Origin: Spirulina major PCC 6313
GTDB taxonomy: Bacteria > Cyanobacteriota > Cyanobacteriia > Cyanobacteriales > Spirulinaceae
Assembly: GCF_001890765.1 (NCBI RefSeq)
Contig: NZ_KV878783.1
Span: 2,440,695-2,504,694 of the forward strand
Direction of reading: 5' to 3'
Length of the DNA stretch: 64,000 nucleotides
Position numbers and translations under genes: made by a program. Positions 1 to 7,428 of this stretch are shown in pieces (within the stretch, counting starts at the first letter, position 1; each line of letters begins with the position of its first letter). The notes under the pieces are model-generated. The model ran no database searches. It saw only the letters and a list, made by a program, of their open reading frames with translations, and had not been told where the DNA came from.

Positions 1-44
1 CCTTGGGCCAGTGGTGTTAGGCTGATTATATTGGATTTCAAACG

Positions 45-389
45 TCCAGGAACTATCACAAGGCTAAAAACCGACAGACCTAGAAGCATTTAAGGGTAAG
101 CAGGCAGCGTAATGAGTGGGCGGATTGCCGACTGCGTCATCCAATCTAACGATTTGGTCGCCTAGGAAGACTTGAAATGTGAACGGGTTAGTCTGCGATC
201 GGCATCGGGCTGAGTCGATAGTGAAGCGGGTTTGTATGCTGCGCCTTGGACTAACTACCGTGGGGCACAGGGGAAGTTATACGCTTGGGGAGATTAGACC
301 TCTGGCTGGGTTGGAGCAATCCTGCTGAGTTAAGTCCGGTCGATGAACCAAGAATCCCCGTCGCTGTCTTCGCGGGGAGTGTCAAAGTT
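45..389 (+). pseudogene. Decayed tnpB / IS200-IS605-type element remnant
   Basis: This stretch is clearly related to the 3' part of the intact tnpB element at 58.3-59.6 kb. About 45-230 matches 59030-59215 and about 236-389 matches 59417-59573, with many substitutions and in-frame stops. The join removes about 200 bp encoding the zinc-finger cysteines and the last RuvC aspartate, so no active nuclease can be made. The right-end hairpin (CCCCG...CGGGG) and the following GAGTGTCAAAGTT are still recognisable. No reading frame survives. The first 44 bases show nothing recognisable. Confidence 0.85.
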
Positions 390-414
390 CAGCAGATCGC
401 AAGGATAGCAACGG

Positions 415-792
415 CTAGGGCTGAGTTCCTTCCCAGTCGGGACAATGGGTATCGCCTTTACCGTAGGGATGCAGCGCACAGACGAGCAGGTTTTTATTAT
501 AAACATGGCCGTGGTAATGCTGACAGCCTTGGCAGGTGGGGGGCGGCGCGACCCAATGCAGGGAGGGAAAGGGAGCGATCGCCTCCTCATCCTGAAGCCA
601 AGTTGACCAATCCTCCGGCTCCGTCAGATCCGCCCACAGGGTTTGCACCCACGCCTCCCAATCCTCCGGCTGCATCTCATTTAACTCTTCACTGAGGGCC
701 GTGGCGGCCGTGGTGATATCCTGCACCGCCTCCTCAAGCTCCGTCGCCACATCAGTGCAGAATGTCCAAAATTCCTTTGTCCAATCATTCAT
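415..792 (-). CDS. Small Cys/His-motif protein, conserved hypothetical
   Basis: This is a 125-residue acidic protein that I cannot assign to a named family. The N-terminal 75 residues are helical-looking and rich in Trp, Glu and Asp. The C-terminal part carries a compact set of potential metal ligands: C87, C90, H92, H94, C105, H108 and C117, ending CPDWEG. The pattern suggests a small zinc- or iron-sulfur-binding fold, but that is inference. It starts at an ATG and lies 17 bp downstream of the next minus-strand gene, so the two are probably co-transcribed. Its stop is only about 25 bp from the tnpB relic, which therefore sits directly downstream. Confidence 0.7.
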   Translation of the reverse strand: MNDWTKEFWTFCTDVATELEEAVQDITTAATALSEELNEMQPEDWEAWVQTLWADLTEPEDWSTWLQDEEAIAPFPSLHWVAPPPTCQGCQHYHGHVYNKNLLVCALHPYGKGDTHCPDWEGTQP

Positions 793-809
793 AACAGTTC
801 AGATCAGGC

Positions 810-1184
810 CTAATCGAGGTTTTGCAGCCGTCGCAATTCCGCTTGGAGAGCGTCCACCTGTTGGCGGAGATGTTCCGCTTGGGGGTCATGGGGGTTATCC
901 TCTTCGTCGTCGAGGATTTCGATGGGGCGCGGCCCTGATGGTGGCGGCGGCGGCGGATCGGTGCCATCGGTGACCGGCGGCCGCTGGGCCTGCTGAATCA
1001 AATCATCGACGAACTTACCCGCTTCTTCGGCTTGGAGTTCGCCCCGCTTCACCATCTCATCGGCGAGCAGTTGGGCTTGTTTGCGGAGTTCTTGGAATTG
1101 TGTGCCGGCTTTTTCCCCTGCATAGGAGGCAAGACCGACACCGAGATAAAACGCTTTTTGAACGAGATGACCAAAACCAGGCAT
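810..1184 (-). CDS. Phasin-like small helical protein
   Basis: From the ATG at 1184 the product is about 124 residues and begins MPGFGHLVQKAFYLGVG. The first 65 residues look like an amphipathic helix bundle with AGEKAG and QELRKQAQ segments. A Pro-rich linker with six consecutive prolines follows, then a C-terminal coiled-coil of heptad type (LRQQVDALQAELRRLQ). This arrangement is like phasin- or PspA-type accessory proteins, but the family is not certain. The frame extends upstream to a TTG at 1217; I prefer the ATG because the conserved-looking sequence begins there. It probably forms a two-gene unit with the small Cys/His protein downstream. Confidence 0.65.
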   Translation of the reverse strand: MPGFGHLVQKAFYLGVGLASYAGEKAGTQFQELRKQAQLLADEMVKRGELQAEEAGKFVDDLIQQAQRPPVTDGTDPPPPPPSGPRPIEILDDEEDNPHDPQAEHLRQQVDALQAELRRLQNLD

Positions 1185-1283
1185 GATGGATGTCTTGGAT
1201 GTAAGGATGCGCACCAATATACCGTCTGGCTCTATGGTAGACGAAATCTGAAGGGGCTGCCGGGGCAGGGTCGGGGTTGAGAC

Positions 1284-2144
1284 TTAGATCGATGCGGGGA
1301 TCAGTTCGATGGTTTTGCCTTCTTGGGCGAGGGTTGCGCCGGGAAACACCGCTTGGATTTGGGCCCCGATGTCATCGAGAAAATCATCGGTATGGAGGGG
1401 ATCATGGTGGAAGATAATCAATTGCTTGACCTGGGCGGCTTTGGCTACTTTCACCGCTTCTTGCCAGGTGGAATGGCCCCAGCCGACTTTGCTGCTCTTG
1501 GGATTGTGGTATTCCGCATCGGTGTAACAGGCATCGATGATCAGCACATCGGCATGATCGGCGAGGAAAAGCACGCTGGGATCGAGGCGATCGGGATAAT
1601 GTTCGGTGTCGGTGACATAGGCGACGCTGAGGCCTTCCCACATGACGCGATAGCCGATCGCTTCACCGGGATGGTTGAGGCGGGCATTAGCGATCGCCAC
1701 CTCCCCCAATTGAAACGTCTCGCCAATATCCAAATCATGGAAACACAATTCCGCCTGCATCACCTGGATCGGCACGGGGAAATTGGGATGGAGCATCTGA
1801 TCATGGTGGCGTTGCTTAATCGTCGCCCCATTGGGAGCCACCGCCCCATAGATATGAAACCGATTCCCCCCCACAAAAGCCGGGGTAAAGAACGGAAAGC
1901 CCTGAATATGATCCCAGTGGGTATGGGTGAAGAAAATATGAGCTTCTATGGGCATTTGACCCAGCATGGATTGTCCCAGCACCCGTAGCCCTGTGCCCCC
2001 ATCAAAAATCAGACGCTCGCCCCCCACTTGCATTTCCACACAGGGCGTATTGCCGCCGTAGCGCACGGTTTCAGCCCCTGGGCAGGGAATGCTGCCCCGC
2101 ACTCCCCAGAATTTAACTTTGAATCGTGGTTGTTGCTCGGACAT
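1284..2144 (-). CDS. Metallo-beta-lactamase-fold hydrolase
   Basis: This is a metal-dependent hydrolase of the metallo-beta-lactamase superfamily, probably cytoplasmic as there is no signal peptide. The N-terminal GVRGSIP (residues 14-20) and the metal-binding motif HTHWDH (about 74-79) are clear. Downstream ligands are likely the His in LNHPGEAIGY, the Asp in VTDTEHY and the His-His in IIFHHDPLH. The early GVRGS...GGNT signature is typical of a subgroup related to RNase Z-like and phosphodiesterase-type enzymes; the substrate cannot be read from sequence. The ATG at 2144 is preferred over an in-frame GTG two codons upstream. The gene is isolated, with 438 bp before the next one. Confidence 0.85.
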   Translation of the reverse strand: MSEQQPRFKVKFWGVRGSIPCPGAETVRYGGNTPCVEMQVGGERLIFDGGTGLRVLGQSMLGQMPIEAHIFFTHTHWDHIQGFPFFTPAFVGGNRFHIYGAVAPNGATIKQRHHDQMLHPNFPVPIQVMQAELCFHDLDIGETFQLGEVAIANARLNHPGEAIGYRVMWEGLSVAYVTDTEHYPDRLDPSVLFLADHADVLIIDACYTDAEYHNPKSSKVGWGHSTWQEAVKVAKAAQVKQLIIFHHDPLHTDDFLDDIGAQIQAVFPGATLAQEGKTIELIPASI

Positions 2145-2582
2145 AATCACTTTGATTAGGGTGAGGGGTGCAGGTGAGGCAAGGGCGGATCAACGGGGGG
2201 GGTGAGAATGGTGTTGATTTTGAAAACACCCTCAGTACCATTGTGATCAAACTGCACCACTTTTGGGTTTCACTCAGGATGAAGTTCAAAATTCTTAGCG
2301 ACAGCACGACAGGACGAGGCGAGCACGGAGATCCGCATCACACGGGGTGAATGTTCATTATGGCCTTTCTATTGTACGTGTTGTCCGCAAGGGTTCCCAC
2401 CGTAAGGGCTAATTTTGAGGGGTAATTTTTCGTGACTCCCCCACCCTTGGGATGGACGGGTTAAATCCAGAGGGGTTGATTCTTTATTAAGAATTAATTT
2501 CATCAATATTGACAACTACTTTCATTAAGCGGCAAGATTAGCTTCAGATCAATCATCTGTTGTCTGACTCGATAGGGGGATA
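2145..2582. other. Intergenic region between the MBL hydrolase and the metal cluster
   Basis: No coding region is supported. It must hold the promoter of the hydrolase (leftward) and of the DUF2202 gene (rightward). A TTGACA at 2509-2514 lies about 70 bp before the DUF2202 start, but no convincing -10 follows at the right distance. I found no good Fur box here. Confidence 0.5.
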
Positions 2583-3158
2583 ATGTCCAACATGACTGAG
2601 CATGAACGCCTTGCTGCGGCGCTCACGGAAGCATTGCAAGACGAATATAAAGCACGCGCCACCTATCGCCAGATTCTGCGCCGCTTTGGTCAAGTGCAAC
2701 CTTTTGTCAATATTCTCAATGCAGAAGAGCGCCATATTCGCGCTCTTGATCCCCTCTTTCATCGTTACCAAATCCCGATTCCGGCTGATCCTGGGCCGGG
2801 TCAGGTGACGATTCCCGATTCCCTTGCCGCAGCCTGTGCCGAGGGTGTGACCGCAGAACTTGAAAATGGTGCGATGTATGACCGTTTACTGGCGATGACG
2901 CAAGCTTATCCCGATGTGCAGCGGGTGTTTCGCAACTTGCAGCGGGCCTCTCAACAGAATCACCTGCGGGCGTTTCAGCGGGGTGTGGCACGGGGGATGC
3001 GATCGGCCACTACCCCAGTGACGGATCGGCCGCTGATCTGTGGCGGGGGACGGGTTATGGGTGAAGGCTGTGGTGCTCAGAGTTGTTGGGGTTCAAGACG
3101 AGTCAGCCCTGTTTTGGCTAAGGGTGGCGGCCGTCGCTATCACGGCGGACGAGGGTGA
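2583..3158 (+). CDS. DUF2202-type ferritin-like protein with Gly/Cys-rich tail
   Basis: This is a 191-residue protein whose first about 140 residues fit the ferritin-like DUF2202 family. Acidic and His residues of a possible di-metal centre lie in ALQDEYKARATYRQI and LNAEERHIRAL, and the later helices carry ELENGAMYDRL and QNHLRAFQR. The last 45 residues are unusual: low in helix formers and rich in Gly, Arg and Cys. They may be an added binding tail or a drifted C-terminus. It is the first gene of a same-strand run with an HMA2 protein (46 bp later) and a P1B-type ATPase. That context suggests metal, perhaps iron, handling; a metal has not been shown. Confidence 0.75.
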   Translation: MSNMTEHERLAAALTEALQDEYKARATYRQILRRFGQVQPFVNILNAEERHIRALDPLFHRYQIPIPADPGPGQVTIPDSLAAACAEGVTAELENGAMYDRLLAMTQAYPDVQRVFRNLQRASQQNHLRAFQRGVARGMRSATTPVTDRPLICGGGRVMGEGCGAQSCWGSRRVSPVLAKGGGRRYHGGRG

Positions 3159-3203
3159 TTCGGTGGCGATCGCATTTTTTTTTGAATAACGGAAACATAA
3201 CCT

Positions 3204-3791
3204 ATGACAGATACTGCGGCAGCCATCAGTGCGCCCACACCGGAGACAACCGTAGCCAGCCGGATCGGGGCATGGCTCGATACTTATAGCGAAATTGCGA
3301 TGATTTTGCCGGTCGTGGCGGGCTTGCTCACGACGAATCAACTGCGATTACGGGGGGCGCAGGCGCTTTTGGTGAATTTGTTGATTGCGGCGATTGTGCG
3401 CCAAGGTGTGGGCCAGTTACGGGAACAAGCCCAGGCCACCCCACCGCCGACACCACCTCATCCTGCGACGGATGCAGCGGGAGAAGACGGGGCGATCGCC
3501 TCCAATGACTATGTGATTGTCCATGCTGTTCCAGGGCGAATTCGGTTACGCATTCCTCGGCTACGGGGCGATCGCCTCTATGCCAAACAGGTACAAACCC
3601 TATTGACAGCCGATGCGCGGGTGAAGCAGGTGCGGATCAATCGCGCTGCGGCATCCCTGGTGATTCAATACGATGATGCGGGCCTGACGGAATTGGAATT
3701 GGGGATGTATTTGTTACAGATTTTAGAACAGGCGGAAACTCCCCCCACGGCTGCACCGCCTGAACCGCCTGCTGCTGATTCCTACCCTTAA
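3204..3791 (+). CDS. HMA2-domain membrane protein
   Basis: This is a 195-residue protein with two hydrophobic segments at about residues 30-48 and 53-68, a Pro-rich linker, then a heavy-metal-associated domain of the HMA2 type at about 107-170. The domain opens with VIVHAVPGRIRLRIPRL and lacks the CxxC ligand pair of classical HMA domains, which is normal for HMA2. The tail is again Pro/Ala-rich. The stop is 11 bp before the ATPase start, so the two are almost certainly co-transcribed. In ferrosome (fez) loci small membrane proteins of this kind accompany a P1B-6 ATPase; assigning that role here is inference from arrangement. Confidence 0.8.
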   Translation: MTDTAAAISAPTPETTVASRIGAWLDTYSEIAMILPVVAGLLTTNQLRLRGAQALLVNLLIAAIVRQGVGQLREQAQATPPPTPPHPATDAAGEDGAIASNDYVIVHAVPGRIRLRIPRLRGDRLYAKQVQTLLTADARVKQVRINRAAASLVIQYDDAGLTELELGMYLLQILEQAETPPTAAPPEPPAADSYP

Positions 3792-3802
3792 TAAATAAAT
3801 CT

Positions 3803-6019
3803 ATGACTGTTTGTGTTGTATCACCGCCTCCTGCGGATCAGGGGTGGATTGTCCATGGGATGCCGGGGCGGTTGCGGTTGCGCTTGCCGCTGCTGGCTTG
3901 CGATCGCACCGCCCTAGCCCACCTGGAACAGGACTTAAGCCGCATCATCGGGGTCATGACGGTACGCATTAATCGAGCGGCGCGATCGGTGATTCTGAGT
4001 TATCGCATCCAGGTGATTCAGGAATCTGCCTTGGCCGCTCAGGTGTGGGACTGTTGGCAACGGTGTCCGAAAAAAACCGCCAGCACCGTCGTCTCCCCGA
4101 ATCTTCCCCGGTTCTCCGGGTCAGACCTGCTCACCCCATTGCCCGCCTTGGCCCGTGCAGAATTGGGCTGGCCGATGTTGGCAACCGGCCTTGGACTGGT
4201 GGGGCGCTGGCCGCGGTTGGCGTGGCTGCGATCGCTGGCAGCCTTGGCCCTCCTCAAAGCAGCTTGGCCGATTGTCCAACGAGCCTTGCGGAGTGTGGTG
4301 CAAACCCGTCGCTTAAACATTGACTGTCTTGATTTTCTGGTGTTGAGTTTGAGTGCAGCCCAGGGAAAACTGATCACCCCCGCCTTGGTGATCGCCCTCC
4401 ATGAACTAGGGGATGCCATCCGAGAACAAACCGCCCGGGCCACGGAAGTCCGCACGGCTGATTTACTCGATGCGATCGGCCGCTGGGCATGGGTGCAAAC
4501 CGAACCCGACCATCCCCCCCAGCAAATTCCCAGCGATCGGGTCGAGGTGGGGGCGGTGGTGATCGTCTATCCCGGCGAACAGATTCCCGTGGATGGGGTC
4601 GTGCTCAAAGGGGAAGCGCTGGTGGATCAACAGGGTTTAACCGGGGAAGCAATGCCCGTCGTCTGTCAACCAGGAACAGCGGTGTTGGCTTCGACCTTGG
4701 TGCGATCGGGACAGATCTACATCCGGGCGGAGCGCGTCGGGATGAATACCCGGGCAGCGTTGAGTTTAGCCCTGTTACAAAAAGCCCCCGTTCAGGATAC
4801 CCGCATGGCTAACTATGCCGAACAACTCGCCGATCGCCTCATTTGGCCCTCGCTGATCCTAGGGGCGATTGTGTTAATCACGACCCGTGATCCGTCCCGT
4901 GTCGCGGCGATTTTGACCCTGGATTTTGTCACCGGTGTGCGGGTTTCGATGCCCACTGCCTTCCTGGGGGCGTTGAACCATACCACCCGCCACGGCATCC
5001 TCGTGCGCAGTGGTCGCACCCTCGAACAATTGGCGGAAATTGATACGGTGGTTTTTGATAAAACCGGCACATTAACCCAAGGGGCGATCGTGGTAACCGA
5101 GATCCAGCCTGCCCGCGCTGATCTCACCGCCGATGACCTCCTTCAACTGGCCGCAGCAGCGGAACAGCGCCTCAACCATCCGGTGGCTGAGGCGATCTGT
5201 CAGGCGGCCCGCGATCGCGCCTTAACCCTGCCGAGCCGCGACACCTGGCAATACGAAGTCGGATTAGGCATACAAGCGATCATCGATAGGCGCGAAGTTC
5301 ATGTAGGGAGTGAACGCTTCTTAACAGAAATTGGCATTAATATCCCCCCGAATGGCCCCCGTTCGACCTCCGATTCTCAGATCTTCATTGCCCGCGATCG
5401 CGAATTCCTCGGCAGCATCACCTACAGCGATCCCCTCCGCGCCGAAAGTTCCGCCCTCATCCAAACCCTACAAACCGAATACGGCATCAACATCTACCTC
5501 CTCACCGGAGATACACCCGCCCGCGCCCAACAAGTGGCCCAAACCCTCGGCATTCCCCGCGATCAGGTTTACGCCCACGCCTTCCCCGACGAAAAAGCCC
5601 GCATCGTCCGCGACCTGCATCAAGGCGGGCGCACCGTTGCCTTTGTGGGGGATGGCTTAAATGATTCCGTGGCGCTGGCCTATGCCGATGTGTCGATTTC
5701 CTTTGCCCATGGTGCGGAAATTGCCAGAGAAACCGCCGATGTTGTGCTGATGAATGATGATCTGCGGGATCTACTAGAAGCGATTTCCATTGCTCACCAA
5801 ACTCGCAATCTCATCGATCAAAATGTGGCGCTGGTGGTAGTACCGAACCTCGCCGCCCTGGGTTTAGCCACCACCTGGGGACTCAATCCCCTCATCGCCA
5901 CGGCCATCCATAATGGCTCGGCGATCGCCGCCGGACTCAACAGCCTTCGCCCCCTCGTTGAACACCAACTTGATGGCGGCAGTCGTCGCCAATTTCCCCC
6001 CAGTCCTGAGGCTGGTTGA
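3803..6019 (+). CDS. Atypical P1B-type metal ATPase with N-terminal HMA2 domain, no CPC motif
   Basis: This 738-residue P-type ATPase is built for metal export or organelle loading across a membrane. The order is an HMA2 domain (about 14-70), transmembrane segments, an actuator with QGLTGEAMPV (about 277-286), the phosphorylation site DKTGTLT (D419), the nucleotide-binding LNHP motif, and the hinge GDGLNDS. The usual CPC metal-binding motif in the helix before DKTGT is absent: the aligned positions read TGVRVSMPTA (377-386). That departs from Cu, Zn and Cd P1B pumps and is seen in divergent subgroups of undefined metal. The stop codon lies inside a MITE-like repeat that begins at 6012, so the native C-terminus may have been altered. 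Confidence 0.9.
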   Translation: MTVCVVSPPPADQGWIVHGMPGRLRLRLPLLACDRTALAHLEQDLSRIIGVMTVRINRAARSVILSYRIQVIQESALAAQVWDCWQRCPKKTASTVVSPNLPRFSGSDLLTPLPALARAELGWPMLATGLGLVGRWPRLAWLRSLAALALLKAAWPIVQRALRSVVQTRRLNIDCLDFLVLSLSAAQGKLITPALVIALHELGDAIREQTARATEVRTADLLDAIGRWAWVQTEPDHPPQQIPSDRVEVGAVVIVYPGEQIPVDGVVLKGEALVDQQGLTGEAMPVVCQPGTAVLASTLVRSGQIYIRAERVGMNTRAALSLALLQKAPVQDTRMANYAEQLADRLIWPSLILGAIVLITTRDPSRVAAILTLDFVTGVRVSMPTAFLGALNHTTRHGILVRSGRTLEQLAEIDTVVFDKTGTLTQGAIVVTEIQPARADLTADDLLQLAAAAEQRLNHPVAEAICQAARDRALTLPSRDTWQYEVGLGIQAIIDRREVHVGSERFLTEIGINIPPNGPRSTSDSQIFIARDREFLGSITYSDPLRAESSALIQTLQTEYGINIYLLTGDTPARAQQVAQTLGIPRDQVYAHAFPDEKARIVRDLHQGGRTVAFVGDGLNDSVALAYADVSISFAHGAEIARETADVVLMNDDLRDLLEAISIAHQTRNLIDQNVALVVVPNLAALGLATTWGLNPLIATAIHNGSAIAAGLNSLRPLVEHQLDGGSRRQFPPSPEAG

Positions 6020-6157
6020 CTGACAAAATTAGCCAGATCCCAGAAAGCCCTCACCCTAGGGGAGAGGGAACTGGAAAAATGGATCGGCTCCCCTCGCCCT
6101 CTGGGAGCGGGGTGAGAGGTGAGAGGTGAGGGCGATCAACTTTTGCCCGTCAACCAG
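6012..6157. repeat. MITE-like element A, copy 1
   Basis: The element has terminal inverted repeats: left end CTGGTTGACTGACAAAA, right end the reverse complement with two mismatches in 17. The interior is a C/T-rich then G-rich segment able to fold back on itself. A second copy with perfect 15-bp ends is at 46710-46799. The left end supplies the TGA stop of the P1B ATPase. There is no coding capacity. Confidence 0.8.
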
Positions 6158-6210
6158 GTTCTTAGGACATTTCCCCATCCCCCCCCTTGGGCAAAACAGG
6201 AACAATTACT

Positions 6211-6229
6211 GCAAATTATTCTCATTTAC
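6211..6229 (-). promoter_or_regulatory. Fur-box-like operator
   Basis: Read on the minus strand the 19 bases are GTAAATGAGAATAATTTGC, matching the classical Fur consensus GATAATGATAATCATTATC at 13 of 19 positions, with the typical ATGAGAATAATT core. It lies about 140 bp before the small hydrophobic gene at 6368 and downstream of the ATPase. Fur boxes are near-palindromic, so either direction could be controlled. Binding is inferred from the match alone. Confidence 0.5.
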
Positions 6230-6367
6230 CCAAAAGCCTGCTACCGTTGAAATAGCAATCCAGTTTCAGGGTGGGACGTTCAACCCAAAACCGGGACTCT
6301 GACCCGATCTGATTTGGAATTGCGCACATCATTGCCATGGACTTTTCGGACTTTATCCCAAAACACT

Positions 6368-6652
6368 ATGTCCTTTATCCATCTTGAAAAATCAATCTTG
6401 ACCTTCCACTTCAAAGAAATTTTGGAAGATCGCGGCCAAGTTAACCCCCTGGCTTTACTGGGGTTGGGGGCGTTGATTGTCGGTTCCAAACTAGCGACCC
6501 AGCCATCGGGGCGATCGCTGTATGGGACGACCGCGATTCCCCTGCGCCAGTGGGTTGCCACTGCCCAAAAACGTGAACTCACCCAACAACTGCACACCCT
6601 CGTCCATCCCTCAAGGGCAATAGAACCCTCGTCATTTCCATTTCAGCCTTAA
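6368..6652 (+). CDS. Small hydrophobic protein downstream of the P1B ATPase
   Basis: From the ATG at 6368 this is about 94 residues. An amphipathic N-terminus (MSFIHLEKSILTFHFKEIL) is followed by a Gly-rich hydrophobic stretch, NPLALLGLGALIVGSKLA, which contains small-xxx-small spacing suited to helix packing in a membrane. The rest is basic and soluble. No named family is recognised. The frame also runs upstream to a TTG at 6314, but the ATG fits better. A Fur-box-like site is upstream and the gene faces a DUF5132-like gene across a terminator. A link to the ATPase cluster is plausible from position only. Confidence 0.6.
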   Translation: MSFIHLEKSILTFHFKEILEDRGQVNPLALLGLGALIVGSKLATQPSGRSLYGTTAIPLRQWVATAQKRELTQQLHTLVHPSRAIEPSSFPFQP

Positions 6653-6656
6653 CCGC

Positions 6657-6688
6657 AAAAAAAAGCCTCTCCCACCATCGGGGAGAGG
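6657..6688 (-). terminator. Rho-independent terminator of the DUF5132-like gene
   Basis: On the minus strand a CCTCTCCCC / GGGAGAGG stem with a short loop is followed by GC and a run of eight T. It lies just downstream of the minus-strand stop at 6728 and can also slow transcription from the left. Confidence 0.75.
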
Positions 6689-6727
6689 TGCGACCTGGTA
6701 TCGATTGGGGAGTGAGCGGATTCGGGA

Positions 6728-7045
6728 TTAGGACTCTTGAGATGTGGATTCTGTGGCGGGCAGGGTTGTGAGTCCATGGGCTTCGGCACGCGCTTCCGCC
6801 GCAACATCGGCTACCATTTCCGCCGTTTCTGCGATCGCACCTTTTGCCTTTTCATAGACTAACACCCCAGATTTAATTGTGCTTTTTAGCAGGGGTCGAA
6901 CCAAGGGCAACACCACCGGAGTCAATGCCACGGCGGTCACCCCAACTAATACCGTGCGCGTACTAGGATTTCTCGTCAACTCTGCGATTCTAGAGCGCAA
7001 GGTTTGAGCAACAACAGCATTTCCCATATTCGTTAACTGTGTCAT
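6728..7045 (-). CDS. DUF5132-like small membrane protein
   Basis: From the ATG at 7045 the product is 105 residues (MTQLTNMGNAVVAQ). The centre is a hydrophobic helix region, RTVLVGVTAVALTPVVLPLVRPLLKS, followed by VYEKAKGAIAETAEMVADVAAEARAEA, an amphipathic Ala/Glu helix. This layout matches DUF5132-type proteins, which I recall near P-type metal ATPases; that is from memory. The frame could start earlier at a TTG (7144), but the region upstream of the ATG looks like promoter sequence, with TATAAT on the minus strand. It converges with the small hydrophobic gene at 6368. Membership of the metal cluster is inferred. Confidence 0.65.
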   Translation of the reverse strand: MTQLTNMGNAVVAQTLRSRIAELTRNPSTRTVLVGVTAVALTPVVLPLVRPLLKSTIKSGVLVYEKAKGAIAETAEMVADVAAEARAEAHGLTTLPATESTSQES

Positions 7046-7428
7046 TTTTTTTCGATGTTGATGACGCGATTGTGTTGTTGTTTCTGCCCCATCAACCGGA
7101 GGATAAGGTAAGAAGCCAACATTATCAATTATACGTTGAATCAATGAATGAGGATTTTTCCTGTTTGCAAATCGTCAAGAAACGTTGAATAATAGCATGA
7201 TTCAGATGGTCATGATTAAGGGTCTAGATGTTATGGAATAATGAGACGGCGGGCCAGAATTTTTTAAGCCCGATGCTAATAGGATAATGAGTGCTAAATG
7301 AGGCTCTATGCTTCTATTTTGGCTCTGAATAAAGCCGTTGTGAAGAGTGCGAAAATAAAGAGGGGTGGATTCTTGCTAGAGGGCGATCGCACTTCGTCCC
7401 AGGAGTTCCCATCCCTCAAACAATGCCA

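Noticed and set aside
2488-2520. Possible Fur box or promoter before the DUF2202 gene
   Set aside because: The A+T-rich stretch gives no alignment to the Fur consensus better than chance, and TTGACA at 2509 has no convincing -10 at 16-18 bp.
7110-7140. Fur box near the TATAAT upstream of the DUF5132-like gene
   Set aside because: GATAATG is present, but the best 19-bp alignments match the consensus at only 9-10 positions.
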